From contig VXME01000003.1 in the NCBI GenBank assembly GCA_009861545.1, positions 1 through 64,000 on the forward strand: a stretch of 64,000 bases of DNA, written 5' to 3'. The position numbers and the translations under genes are program-made. The notes beneath the pieces are model-generated. The model was not told where the DNA came from. It was given only the letters and a program-made list of their open reading frames with translations, and ran no database searches. Source of the stretch: Acidobacteriota bacterium. GTDB lineage: Bacteria; Acidobacteriota; Vicinamibacteria; Vicinamibacterales; UBA8438. Shown here piece after piece: positions 44,635 through 53,293 of the stretch; position 1 is the first letter of the stretch; each line of letters starts with the position of its first letter.

Positions 44635-47096
44635 GACTCCGACCTCCTCATCTGGAACGGCATGCTCTCGACGAGCTCGAGAATGATGGACGACCAGCGG
44701 TAGTCGTCGTCCGCCGCCGCCGCGACGATCCGCCGGATGGCCGGCTGATCGGTGTATTCGACGCCGCGCCCAAGCGCGTACGTCAGCAGCTTCTCCGTGA
44801 CGGTTCGCATCACGCTGACTTCGTTGCGCAACAACGCGTCCCGCAAGCTCGCGGCCCCTTCCACGACGCTCCCGTCGACGAGCGTGCCCGACGCGTCGAT
44901 GGGCGTGCCGGCCTCGCTCGTGGTCCGCCAGCGCCCGATCGCGTCGAAGTTCTCGAGCGCGAAGCCCGGCGGGTCCATCATCCGATGGCACGCCGCGCAC
45001 GCCGGATTCGCCCGGTGCTGTTCCATCTGCTCTCGGATCGACAGTGCCGCACGCCCGCGGAGGTCCTCCTCCAGGGACGGCACGTCGGGAGGCGGCGGCG
45101 CCGGCGGCATGCCCAGGATGTTGTCGAGCAGCCACTTGCCCCGGAGGACCGGGGAGGTCCGGGTGGGATAGGCGGTGAGCGTCAGCAGACTGGCGTGTCC
45201 CAGCAGACCCGCTCGACCGCCGCCGTCGACCGTCACGCGCCGGAACCGCTCGCCGTACACGCCCGGAATGCCGTAGTGGCGCGCCAGGCGCTGGTTCACG
45301 AACGTGTAGTCGGCGGTCAGCAGTTCCATCAGGCTGCGGTCTTCGCGCAGTTGGCTTCGCAGGAACAGCTTCGTTTCCTGCTCCATGTCCGCCCGGAGGT
45401 TCTCGTCGAACTCGAAGAACACCTCGAAGTCCGGCTGCACGCCGCCCAGGCGGTCCAATTGCAGCCACTGACTCGCGAAGTTGTCGACGAGCGCCGTCGA
45501 GCGAGGGTCGGCCAGCATGCGGCGCACCTGCCGCTTGAGCACGGCCGGTTCATGGAGTCGACCCTCCTCGGCCACGGTGAGCAACTGCTCGTCGGGAATG
45601 CTGCTCCACAGGAAGAACGACAACCGGGAGGCCAGCTCCAGGTCGCTGAGGGGATAGGCCGTCCCGTCCGCGATGTCCACCGGGTCGGCCTCTACCCGGA
45701 ACAGGAAATCGGGTGCGACCAGCAGGCGCTCGAGCGCCTTCTGCATGGCCCCTTCGAAACCGTGTTCATCGCGGTTGGACGTGTAGAAGGTCAGCAGCCT
45801 CGTGACCTCGTCCTCCGTCACCGGGCGCCGATAGGCCCGCCGCGCGAGCGCGGACAGAATCTGCCTCGCGCAGGGCTCGTCGTCCGCTCCGCTCGTTGGG
45901 CGGCACGTGAAGATCCGTCGCCGGCTCGGCGTGTCGCCGGGCCCCGTTGCGTCGTACGGGCCGGTCAGATCCACGCGCTCGACCGCCGCGTTGCCGTAGT
46001 AGAAGCCCTCGCCGCTGAGCGAGAAGCCCGACAGGCGCCGTTCGAGGATTCCCGTCGGCTCCGAGCGGACGTTGGCGAAGGTCACGCCCAGCACACGCGT
46101 CCCCGCCTGCGCCGGGAAGCGAACCACCAGGCCCGCGTCCGCGCCGCCTGACAGGTAGTCCTCCCATTCGGGGTCGCCGCGGATGGTGCCGAAGAACGTG
46201 TAGGCCGACGGATAGCCTTTCCGGTCCGCATCCCCGATCGTGAAGCGCTTGACCAGCGCGCCGTCGAGGCGGACGTCGAGCTGCTGCGGCTTGCCCATCC
46301 CGATGATGTAGTCGTAGATCTGGCGACGCAGGCGGATCCGGACCTCGTACTGGCCATCGAGCGGGAAGTGGTAGCGGATGGCCATTCCCCCTCGCGACCC
46401 GAACGGCAGGTCTTCGCTCATGCGGTCGTCCTGGTACAACAACCGGGGCGTGCTGTACGTGGCCGGGGCGAATCCGGGCCCGATCGTCGGGTCGCCCACG
46501 GCCAGACGACTGATCCGATTGGCTGCCACGAGGTAGCGCTCGAACAGCGCCGGCGACACCGACAGCACGTCGGCGTTGGTCGCAAAACCCTGCTCGTCCA
46601 CGTCGTCGGCGGGAAAGAGCAGCGTTTCCTCGTCGACTTCGAGCGCCAGCAGATCGCGGATCGCGTTGATGTATTCGGCGCTGGTCAGCCGCCTAACGGC
46701 GGGTCGGCCCGGATCGGGCCTGGCCGCCGCCGCGCGGTCCAGCTCGGTTTCCAGCCACGTGACGAAACCGTCGTAGGTTTCCTCGTCAGGTCGCGGCCGG
46801 CCCGCGGGCGGCATCGCCCGGGCGTGCAGCTTGCGGACCACCTTCTCCCAGACCTCGGCGCCCGCACCCACGTCCGCCACGGTGAGCTCCTCGAAGGACA
46901 CCGGCACCGTGCCCCGCGCGAGCAGCCTCTCGTTGTGGCAGGCGAGACAGTACCGGCCGAGGAACGTGGCGTGGGGAGCCGCCGACTCCGCCGGCGCCCG
47001 GGAAGGTGGGAGCTGAGGACCGGCGGCTTGCGCGTAGGCGCCGGTCCCGATGAGGACCAGCAACCCCGCAGTCCATACGGTGAGGCGCCACGTCAT
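44631..47096 (-). CDS. Secreted DUF1592-family haem protein, second copy
   Basis: An 821-residue exported protein: signal peptide 1-22, CLACH at 50-54 as the N-terminal haem motif with AMPPAGRPRP after it, DUF1587 (RRLTSAEYINAIRDLLALEVD), a beta-rich middle, DUF1595 (RRAYRRPVTEDEV), DUF1592 (LASRLSFFLWSSIPDEQLL), DUF1588 (TRTSPVLRGKWLLDNILG) and DUF1585 with CAACH at 700-704 and LLTYALGRGVEYTDQ. AGGAGG lies five bases before ATG 47096. It heads cassette 2 and is divergent from the MmgE/PrpD gene. Confidence 0.88.
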   Translation of the reverse strand: MTWRLTVWTAGLLVLIGTGAYAQAAGPQLPPSRAPAESAAPHATFLGRYCLACHNERLLARGTVPVSFEELTVADVGAGAEVWEKVVRKLHARAMPPAGRPRPDEETYDGFVTWLETELDRAAAARPDPGRPAVRRLTSAEYINAIRDLLALEVDEETLLFPADDVDEQGFATNADVLSVSPALFERYLVAANRISRLAVGDPTIGPGFAPATYSTPRLLYQDDRMSEDLPFGSRGGMAIRYHFPLDGQYEVRIRLRRQIYDYIIGMGKPQQLDVRLDGALVKRFTIGDADRKGYPSAYTFFGTIRGDPEWEDYLSGGADAGLVVRFPAQAGTRVLGVTFANVRSEPTGILERRLSGFSLSGEGFYYGNAAVERVDLTGPYDATGPGDTPSRRRIFTCRPTSGADDEPCARQILSALARRAYRRPVTEDEVTRLLTFYTSNRDEHGFEGAMQKALERLLVAPDFLFRVEADPVDIADGTAYPLSDLELASRLSFFLWSSIPDEQLLTVAEEGRLHEPAVLKRQVRRMLADPRSTALVDNFASQWLQLDRLGGVQPDFEVFFEFDENLRADMEQETKLFLRSQLREDRSLMELLTADYTFVNQRLARHYGIPGVYGERFRRVTVDGGGRAGLLGHASLLTLTAYPTRTSPVLRGKWLLDNILGMPPAPPPPDVPSLEEDLRGRAALSIREQMEQHRANPACAACHRMMDPPGFALENFDAIGRWRTTSEAGTPIDASGTLVDGSVVEGAASLRDALLRNEVSVMRTVTEKLLTYALGRGVEYTDQPAIRRIVAAAADDDYRWSSIILELVESMPFQMRRSES

Positions 47097-47249
47097 CGTA
47101 GCCTCCTCTCGCATGCCCGGCGAATCGGGTCCGCGATCGCGCGCGTGCCCCGCCCGGCCGGACAGCAGAGAAACCGCGTGGCCGGATGCGAATTCCCCCG
47201 CGATGATGGGCGAAGGTCGCAGGTCTGTCAAGGCGCGAACGGTCCCGTC

Positions 47250-47278
47250 TTGATTACGGGATCCGCCGGTGATAGCGT
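47250..47278 (+). promoter_or_regulatory. Promoter of the MmgE/PrpD gene
   Basis: TTGATT (47250-47255) and TAGCGT (47273-47278) are separated by 17 bases, and TG precedes the -10 box by one base. Transcription would start only a few bases before ATG 47289, so the mRNA may be nearly leaderless. Confidence 0.5.
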
Positions 47279-47288
47279 CGCTCCCACC

Positions 47289-48788
47289 ATGAAAGCTGGA
47301 CTGACTCGGCGGAGCCTGTTGCAGAGCGCGTTCGCGGCCGGCGGCTTGCTCGGGATCGGGGCCGCGTCGCCGATCGCCGTGAGCGCGCGGCGGGCGCAGC
47401 GGAGCGGCGCATCCCGAACCGACCCGGCCGCATCCCTCAGCCGCCAGTTCGCCCGGTGGGTCGTCGACCTGCGGTACGAGGATCTCCCGCCGGAGGTGGT
47501 CGACCGCGCCAAGGGGCTCACGCTTCACAACCTCGCGTCGGCCCTGCTCGGCTCGCAGCTACCCGCGGGCCGCGACGCCATCGAGCTCGTCACCGCGGAA
47601 GAAGCCGGGGTCCCCAACGGCGTCACCGTCATGGTGAACGGTATGACCGCCACCAAGGCGGGCGCCGTCTTCGCCAACGCGGAGCTGATGCTGGCCGGGG
47701 GGAAGTGGGACACGTTCCGGATGCTCACGCATCCCGGCACGTGCATCATCCCGTGTGCCTTCGCCGCCGCGGAGACCGAGGAGGCCTCCGGTCGGGACTA
47801 TATCGTCGGCATGGTCGCGGGCTACGAGGTCATGCAGCGGATGGCCGCCGATTTCATTCCGACGCTGATGGCGCGCGGCTTCCACGCCGGTCCGGTGTTC
47901 GGCATCTTCGGTGCCGCCGTCGCGGCCGCCAAGGTCATGCGCCTGAGCGAGGACGAGCTGACGAACGCCATCGGGCTCTGCGCGAACCTGGCGGGCGGCA
48001 ATCTCGAGAGCCGCGGCCTGCGGGAGAGCGCCGCGGCGCGCAATGCCATGCTCGCGGTGGCGCTGGCGCGGCAGGGCCGCCAGGCGGGCGAGGCCGCCCT
48101 GGAGGGCGACGCCGGCTTCTACCATGCGTATGCCGGCAACAACCGTGGCGATCTCACCTACAGCTTCGTCGGCGACACCCGCACGAGCCTGGATGCGCTC
48201 ACCGCCGGGCTGGGCGAGGAGTGGCTGTTCCTGGAGACGCTCTACCGCATCTATTCCACGGCCGGTTACAACATCGCCCACGTCGACGTCACGGCGCAGC
48301 TCTGCGAGGAGCACGACATCCGCTACGAGGACGTCGACCGGGTCGAGGCGGTGGTGAACTGGCTGGAGACGCAGTACCCCAGCCCCGCCTTTCCCGTCCG
48401 GCGAGAGGACCTCGGGGAGGCGACGGTGGGCAGCACGCGCTACCACACGGCGTATGGGGTCGTGCGGCGCGGTCTGCCGGTGCTGCCGGGGGCGCCGGAC
48501 CCGCCGGAGGTGCTCGACCTGATGACGCGGGTCACGATCATCCCGTCCCACGAGATGACGCTGTTCGGCCCGCGGATCACCATCTTCACGAAGGACGGGC
48601 GCAGCTACACGAAGCAGGCCACCGGACGCGAGTTCATCTGGGACTTCGACGAGGAGGTGCGCCGCATCGGCGACGTCGTTCCGGGCATTCCCATTTCGGC
48701 GGCGCAGTTCGAGGAGATCGTCGCGACCTGCCGCGATCTGGACCGGGCCGACCGGGCCGACCGGCTCGTCCGGTTGACGGTGCCGTAG
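47289..48788 (+). CDS. Tat-exported MmgE/PrpD family protein
   Basis: A 499-residue protein of the 2-methylcitrate dehydratase (MmgE/PrpD) family, with segments LHNLASALLGSQLPAG, GGKWDTFRMLTHPGTCIIPCAFA, FHAGPVFGIFGAAVAAAKVM, AGFYHAYAG and STAGYNIAHVDV. The first 35 residues form a Tat signal (LTRRSLLQSAFAAGGLLGIG), so the protein is exported, unlike cytoplasmic PrpD. No other methylcitrate-cycle gene is nearby, so a propionate role is doubtful; dehydratase or isomerase on another acid is more likely. No clear ribosome site. Confidence 0.82.
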   Translation: MKAGLTRRSLLQSAFAAGGLLGIGAASPIAVSARRAQRSGASRTDPAASLSRQFARWVVDLRYEDLPPEVVDRAKGLTLHNLASALLGSQLPAGRDAIELVTAEEAGVPNGVTVMVNGMTATKAGAVFANAELMLAGGKWDTFRMLTHPGTCIIPCAFAAAETEEASGRDYIVGMVAGYEVMQRMAADFIPTLMARGFHAGPVFGIFGAAVAAAKVMRLSEDELTNAIGLCANLAGGNLESRGLRESAAARNAMLAVALARQGRQAGEAALEGDAGFYHAYAGNNRGDLTYSFVGDTRTSLDALTAGLGEEWLFLETLYRIYSTAGYNIAHVDVTAQLCEEHDIRYEDVDRVEAVVNWLETQYPSPAFPVRREDLGEATVGSTRYHTAYGVVRRGLPVLPGAPDPPEVLDLMTRVTIIPSHEMTLFGPRITIFTKDGRSYTKQATGREFIWDFDEEVRRIGDVVPGIPISAAQFEEIVATCRDLDRADRADRLVRLTVP

Positions 48789-48953
48789 GCCGCGGCCGCG
48801 CGCCGGGGGTGTGCAGCGGCCAGAAGGCCGCGCTTCGAGGCGGCACGGGTCTGCGGGTCGCGGAGGATGCATGCTGGGAGTCCTGACCGCTCGTCGGGCT
48901 GGTTGCCAACGCTGCGGGCCGGCAGGTTCGGTCCGTGGGTCGGAGGAGACAGG

Positions 48954-50882
48954 ATGGAGAAGCAGCGAGTAGTGAATTCCCTGGGTGTAGGACCAGTTGC
49001 CGGCTCCCTGGCTGTTGCGGTGGCGGCCGGCCTTGTCCTGGCAGCGGGCGGCACGGCCGGTGCGGCGCCGCAGAGCGCCCGGAGCGGCGATCCGGGGGAC
49101 GTGACCTGCCGGATCGAGCAGGCGCCGATGCGCGACGGCGTCGAGCTGGCGACCGAAGTGTACCTGCCGCCGGGCGAAGGACCGTTTCCGGTGATCCTGC
49201 AGCGGACTCCCTACAACCGCCGCTCGCCCAGTCCCGGCAGCGACTGCGACGCAGCCGTCGGCCGCTACTTCGCCGCGCGCGGCTACGCCTTGCTGAACCA
49301 GGACACGCGCGGACGCTACCGCTCGGGGGGCGAGTTCGACGCCATGCGCCAGGAGCCGCCCGACGGCTACGACGCGGTCGAATGGGCCGCGGCCCAGCCG
49401 TGGTCCAACGGCAAGGTGGGGATGATCGGCGGCTCCTACGTCGGTCTCACGCAGTGGCAGGCAGCCGGCGAGACCCCGCCGCACCTGGTGGCCATCGCGC
49501 CGCACTACAGCTCGTCCGACTACCACAAGGGCTGGACCTACCAGGGCGGCGCGTTCGACCTCTGGTTCGCGCAGAGCTGGACGGCGCAGACGCTGGCCCC
49601 GGATACCCTGCAGCGCCGGCTGGAAGCGGCCGGCATGCCGCTGGAGCAGGTGGTGCAGGAGGTCGAGGCGTTCGTGGCGGAGGGCCGCGAGAACCTGCTC
49701 GACGACTGGCTCTGGCAGTTGCCCCTGAAGGACTTCGCCGGGTTCCGTCGCAACGGCAACCTCGCCGCCTACTACGACGAGTGGCTCGCCCGGCCGGACT
49801 ACGACGATTACTGGGCGTTGCTGGACGTCGAGGCGAAGTACCCGAGTATCACGGTGCCCGCGCTCATCACCGGCGGCTGGTACGACATCTTTCAGGAGGG
49901 CACGATCCGCAACTTCATGGGGATGCGGGAGGAGGGCGGATCCGACGCCGCGCGCACCGGCACGCAACTCGTCATTCGGGCGCTCTGTCACGCCTGTCCG
50001 GCTGACACCACGGCGGGCGAGATCGACTTCGGCCCCGACAACGTCCTGGACCTGAACGCAGCCTGGGCGCGCTGGTTCGACTATTGGCTGAAGGGCATCG
50101 CCAACGGCGTCGCCGACGATCCGGCGGTGCGGCTGTTCGTGATGACCCCGCCGGACCAGGGGACGGCGGGCGGCGGCTTCTGGATCGAGGCGGACGAGTT
50201 CCCGCTGCCAGACGCGGTCGAGACGCGTTTCTACCTGCGGAGCGGCGGCCACGCTAACTCGGCGGCCGGTGACGGCGTGCTCAGCACCGACGGTCCGGGT
50301 GGGGAGCCGGACGCCTACGTCTACGACCCGCGCGAGCCGGTGCCCACCGTGGGCGGCAACATGTGCTGCCGCAACGACCTGCTGGCCTCCGGCGCGTTCG
50401 ACCAGCGTGGGGTGGAGCGGCGCGGCGACGTGCTCGTCTACACCACCGAGCCGCTGGAGGAGGATCTGACGGTGATCGGCCCGGTGCAGGTGGAGCTGTG
50501 GGCGGCCTCGTCGGCCCGCGACACCGACTTCACCGCCAAGCTCGTGGACGTGCACCTCGACGGTTACGCGCACAACGTCTCCGAGGGCATCGTCCGCGGC
50601 CGGTTCCGCAACTCCGACTACCTGGAGTCGTGGCTCACGCCGGGCGCCGTGCACGACTACACGATAGACATGGGCTATACGGCCACCGTGTTCCGCAAGG
50701 GGCACCGGATCCGGCTGGAGATCAGCTCGTCGAACTTCCCGCACTTCGATCGCAACCTGAACACCGCGACCGTCTTCGGGGAGGGCGCCGAGCCGCAGCC
50801 TGCCACGCAGCGGGTGCTGCACGACGATCTGCACCCGTCGCAACTCGTGTTGCAGGTGGCGCCGGATGTCCGCGTGCCGTAG
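48954..50882 (+). CDS. Secreted CocE/NonD family hydrolase (X-Pro dipeptidyl-peptidase-like)
   Basis: A 642-residue exported alpha/beta-hydrolase. A signal segment runs from about 14 to 38. The hydrolase domain has RDGVELATEVYLP, the nucleophile Ser161 in GGSYVG, the acid Asp in TGGWYDIFQEG near 308, and a His candidate in ALCHACP. The C-terminal jelly-roll domain (DVLVYTTEPLEEDLTVIGPVQVELWAASSARDTDF) is the X-Pro/CocE type. The family cleaves acyl esters or proline peptides. GGAGGAGACAGG precedes ATG 48954. The last 17 bases overlap the VWFA gene. Confidence 0.87.
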   Translation: MEKQRVVNSLGVGPVAGSLAVAVAAGLVLAAGGTAGAAPQSARSGDPGDVTCRIEQAPMRDGVELATEVYLPPGEGPFPVILQRTPYNRRSPSPGSDCDAAVGRYFAARGYALLNQDTRGRYRSGGEFDAMRQEPPDGYDAVEWAAAQPWSNGKVGMIGGSYVGLTQWQAAGETPPHLVAIAPHYSSSDYHKGWTYQGGAFDLWFAQSWTAQTLAPDTLQRRLEAAGMPLEQVVQEVEAFVAEGRENLLDDWLWQLPLKDFAGFRRNGNLAAYYDEWLARPDYDDYWALLDVEAKYPSITVPALITGGWYDIFQEGTIRNFMGMREEGGSDAARTGTQLVIRALCHACPADTTAGEIDFGPDNVLDLNAAWARWFDYWLKGIANGVADDPAVRLFVMTPPDQGTAGGGFWIEADEFPLPDAVETRFYLRSGGHANSAAGDGVLSTDGPGGEPDAYVYDPREPVPTVGGNMCCRNDLLASGAFDQRGVERRGDVLVYTTEPLEEDLTVIGPVQVELWAASSARDTDFTAKLVDVHLDGYAHNVSEGIVRGRFRNSDYLESWLTPGAVHDYTIDMGYTATVFRKGHRIRLEISSSNFPHFDRNLNTATVFGEGAEPQPATQRVLHDDLHPSQLVLQVAPDVRVP

Positions 50883-51936
50883 GCGCACCGTGCTGCTCGC
50901 CGCGCTCTGGTTCCTCGCGGGAGGCGAGAGCGCGGCGCAGCCGCAACCGATTGTCGAGCGTGTCGATGTCGCCCGCGTGATCATCGACGTGCGCGTCGTC
51001 GACGACGACGGCCGGCCGATCCGGGGGCTGGAACCGGACGATTTCGAGGTACGGATCGACGACGAGCCGGTCCGCGTCGAATCGGCGTTCTGGGTCGGAG
51101 ATGATCCGGGGAACGACGCGAGCGACGGCGCGCTGGCGAGGGAGAACCTCCGTTCAACGGAGATCGCCGGCTTTCTCGAACCGGCGGACCGCGGCCAGTT
51201 GATCGTCTTCGTCGTGCAGAAGAGCTTGGTGCACAGCCGGGCGCTGGGACTCCTGCGCGTCATGATGTTCAGCGATCGGCTGCTGGCGGGGATCACGCCC
51301 GCGGATCGGGTTGCCGTCGTGTCGTTCGACTCCCACCTGAAGATCTGGGTCGACTTCACCGACGATCTCGACCGCGTCGAGACGGTGCTGGCCGAAGAAA
51401 TCATGTTCGGCCGGCCGCCCGTCCTGGAGCCGGATGGCGAGCCGTCGCTGCTGGCGAGGCTCAGCCAGGACGAGGGGCGGCGGACCTGGGAGATCCAGGA
51501 AGCCATGCAACTGTTGGGCGAAGCCCTCGAGCCGCTGCCCGGCGCCAAGTCGGTCGTCCTGATCGGCTACGGCTTCGGGGACCTCCGGGTCGTGCTGGGG
51601 ATGGTGGGGTCGAGGCTCGACGACCGCTACGACGAGGCGCGGGCGGCGCTGGAGGCGGCACGCGCCTCGGTCTTCACGCTCGACGTCACGCAGGCCGACT
51701 ATCACACCTTCGAGCACGGGCTGCAGATGGTGGCGGAAGACACGGGCGGGTTCTTCGTACGCACCTACCAGAGACCGCCGCGGCGCGCGCTCGAGCGGGT
51801 AGCCAACGCCATCGCCGGCCGCTACGTGCTGTTCACGGAACGGCCGGACGTCGAGCCGGGCGAGTACCCCATCGAGGTCGATGTGGCCGACGTCGATGGG
51901 ACGGTACTGGCCCGCAGCACCTACGTCGCGCGGTAG
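50866..51936 (+). CDS. Exported VWFA-type protein (acidobacterial family), degenerate MIDAS
   Basis: A 356-residue protein with a short signal peptide (VLLAALWFLAGGESAAQ). The N-terminal strand-rich part VIIDVRVVDDDGRPIRGLEPDDFEVRIDDEPV is typical of acidobacterial VWFA proteins. The von Willebrand A domain follows, but the DxSxS metal site is replaced by VFVVQKSLVHS, so metal-dependent adhesion is doubtful. RVAVVSFDSHLKIWVDFTDDL and ALEPLPGAKSVVLIGYGFG are its later strands. It starts inside the hydrolase gene (17-base overlap), implying coupled expression. Role unknown. Confidence 0.8.
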   Translation: MSACRRRTVLLAALWFLAGGESAAQPQPIVERVDVARVIIDVRVVDDDGRPIRGLEPDDFEVRIDDEPVRVESAFWVGDDPGNDASDGALARENLRSTEIAGFLEPADRGQLIVFVVQKSLVHSRALGLLRVMMFSDRLLAGITPADRVAVVSFDSHLKIWVDFTDDLDRVETVLAEEIMFGRPPVLEPDGEPSLLARLSQDEGRRTWEIQEAMQLLGEALEPLPGAKSVVLIGYGFGDLRVVLGMVGSRLDDRYDEARAALEAARASVFTLDVTQADYHTFEHGLQMVAEDTGGFFVRTYQRPPRRALERVANAIAGRYVLFTERPDVEPGEYPIEVDVADVDGTVLARSTYVAR

Positions 51937-52034
51937 GAGCGCGGCACGGTCACTTCGTCGCTGCTGCTCGGCTCGACGAGACTCTCTGGCCAGGACAAAT
52001 CGCTTGCGGCTCCGATTGCCGCCCATCCGGGCGG

Positions 52035-52049
52035 GACCAGAGTCTGGTC
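52035..52049. terminator. Palindrome between convergent genes
   Basis: GACCAGA-G-TCTGGTC (52035-52049) is a perfect interrupted palindrome in the 131-base gap between the VWFA gene and paralogue D. It may act as a weak bidirectional end signal or a protein site. Confidence 0.3.
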
Positions 52050-52067
52050 GTTCTACGGCGCAGACTT

Positions 52068-53105
52068 CTACCGCGCCGCTTCCGCCGCCGCGGCGTCCTC
52101 GGCGCGCGAGCCGGTCAGCATGTTGAACAGCCCGTAGTTCCCCTCGTGACAGGCGTACTCGAACACCGGGCCCGCGGAACGCGCCATCGGCAGCGACCCG
52201 CTCCAGGGGCGCGTCCACGTGTTCGGATCGGTCACCGTGAACTCGTAGCCGAGCGTGTCGGGTCCGACGCGCGTGAAGCGCTCGATGACGTGCAGCTCCT
52301 CGCTCAGGTTCGCGTTGAAGTTGCGAATGAAGGCGTGGCGGTTGAAGTGCGTCGTCTCGACCACGAGCGTGTCGCCCTCCCAGTGGCCGCGCGAGTCGCC
52401 CGCGAACTGCCGGATGGCCGGGTCGATGTGCGGGCGTCCGTCGAGAAGGATGAAGCGCACGTCGTGGATGTGCTCCTGCAGAATCGCCACGAAATCAGGG
52501 TTCTGCACGATCTGGTAGTGGTTGTTGTAGGCGGTGGGGAACGACGGGATGCCCCGGTACCACAGGCAGCGGTCGCCGCCGTCCAACTGCGTGTAGGTGT
52601 CGGTGGGCAGCCGCCCGCCGCGCACGTCGGCCAGCCGCGCCGCCTCGTCCGACGCCAGCCATGCAGCGACCTCCGGGGTCGGTTCCGGCAGCCGGCCGTT
52701 CGGCGGGTCGGTGACGATCGACGTGCGCCGGGTCGGCAGTACCGTCGTGCCGCGCTCCATCCAGAAGTTGTTGTAGGAGCCGGGGGCGCCGTCGACGCCG
52801 CGGTCGACGTTGCCGTTCGGGTCGGCCGCGGTGCGGAGCGCGGGCCGGGCGGCCAGATCGGCGTTGCGGTCCGCCGCTTCCTGCTCGATGCGCGCTGCCT
52901 CTTCCTCGGTCAGGAATTCCTGGTCGGCGAGCGACGCCGGCCGCTGGAAGGGGGTCAGCGTGGAGTTGTTCCATATGCCCTGCAGGTCGGGATCGCCCCA
53001 GGGCGTCCGCGGGGACCCTGTGTCCGACTGCGCGGCGGTCAGGCCGGGGGCCAGCGCCACACACGCGATCACGGCGAGTATCACGGCCAGGCAGCGGTTG
53101 CTCAT
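52068..53105 (-). CDS. Uncharacterised secreted family protein, paralogue D
   Basis: A 345-residue exported protein: signal peptide 1-25 (AVIACVALAPGLTAAQ). Signature: GDPDLQGIWNNSTLTPFQRP, NNFWMERG, RRTSIVTDPPNGR, DRCLWYRGIPSFPTAYNN, QNPDFVAILQEHIHDVRF, GDSRGHWEGDTLVVET and FEYACHEGNYGLFN. It is the most divergent of the four: WDFRTI is replaced by WNNSTL and GFNAGPP by YRGIPS. AAGGAGG precedes ATG 53105. It is divergent from the ABC importer run. Function unknown. Confidence 0.8.
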   Translation of the reverse strand: MSNRCLAVILAVIACVALAPGLTAAQSDTGSPRTPWGDPDLQGIWNNSTLTPFQRPASLADQEFLTEEEAARIEQEAADRNADLAARPALRTAADPNGNVDRGVDGAPGSYNNFWMERGTTVLPTRRTSIVTDPPNGRLPEPTPEVAAWLASDEAARLADVRGGRLPTDTYTQLDGGDRCLWYRGIPSFPTAYNNHYQIVQNPDFVAILQEHIHDVRFILLDGRPHIDPAIRQFAGDSRGHWEGDTLVVETTHFNRHAFIRNFNANLSEELHVIERFTRVGPDTLGYEFTVTDPNTWTRPWSGSLPMARSAGPVFEYACHEGNYGLFNMLTGSRAEDAAAAEAAR

Positions 53106-53293
53106 CGGATCCTCCTTCGGTCTTCACGAATCTTGACACAGGACGGGCGCGGGCGTGCCCCCGGCGTCGTCGACGGCTGCGGGGCCGGGTCGTAGCATCG
53201 GCTCGACCGCGGTCGTGGTACCGTCGTGTCCTCGGGCCGCAGCAGCCGCGCCGCATGATCGTGGCCGTGGCGCCGCGTGGTAAGGTCCCCGCC

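Noticed and set aside
47559-51548. 1329-codon open frame on the minus strand
   Set aside because: It is antisense to the MmgE/PrpD and CocE-type genes and shows no domain or signal; a GC-driven shadow.
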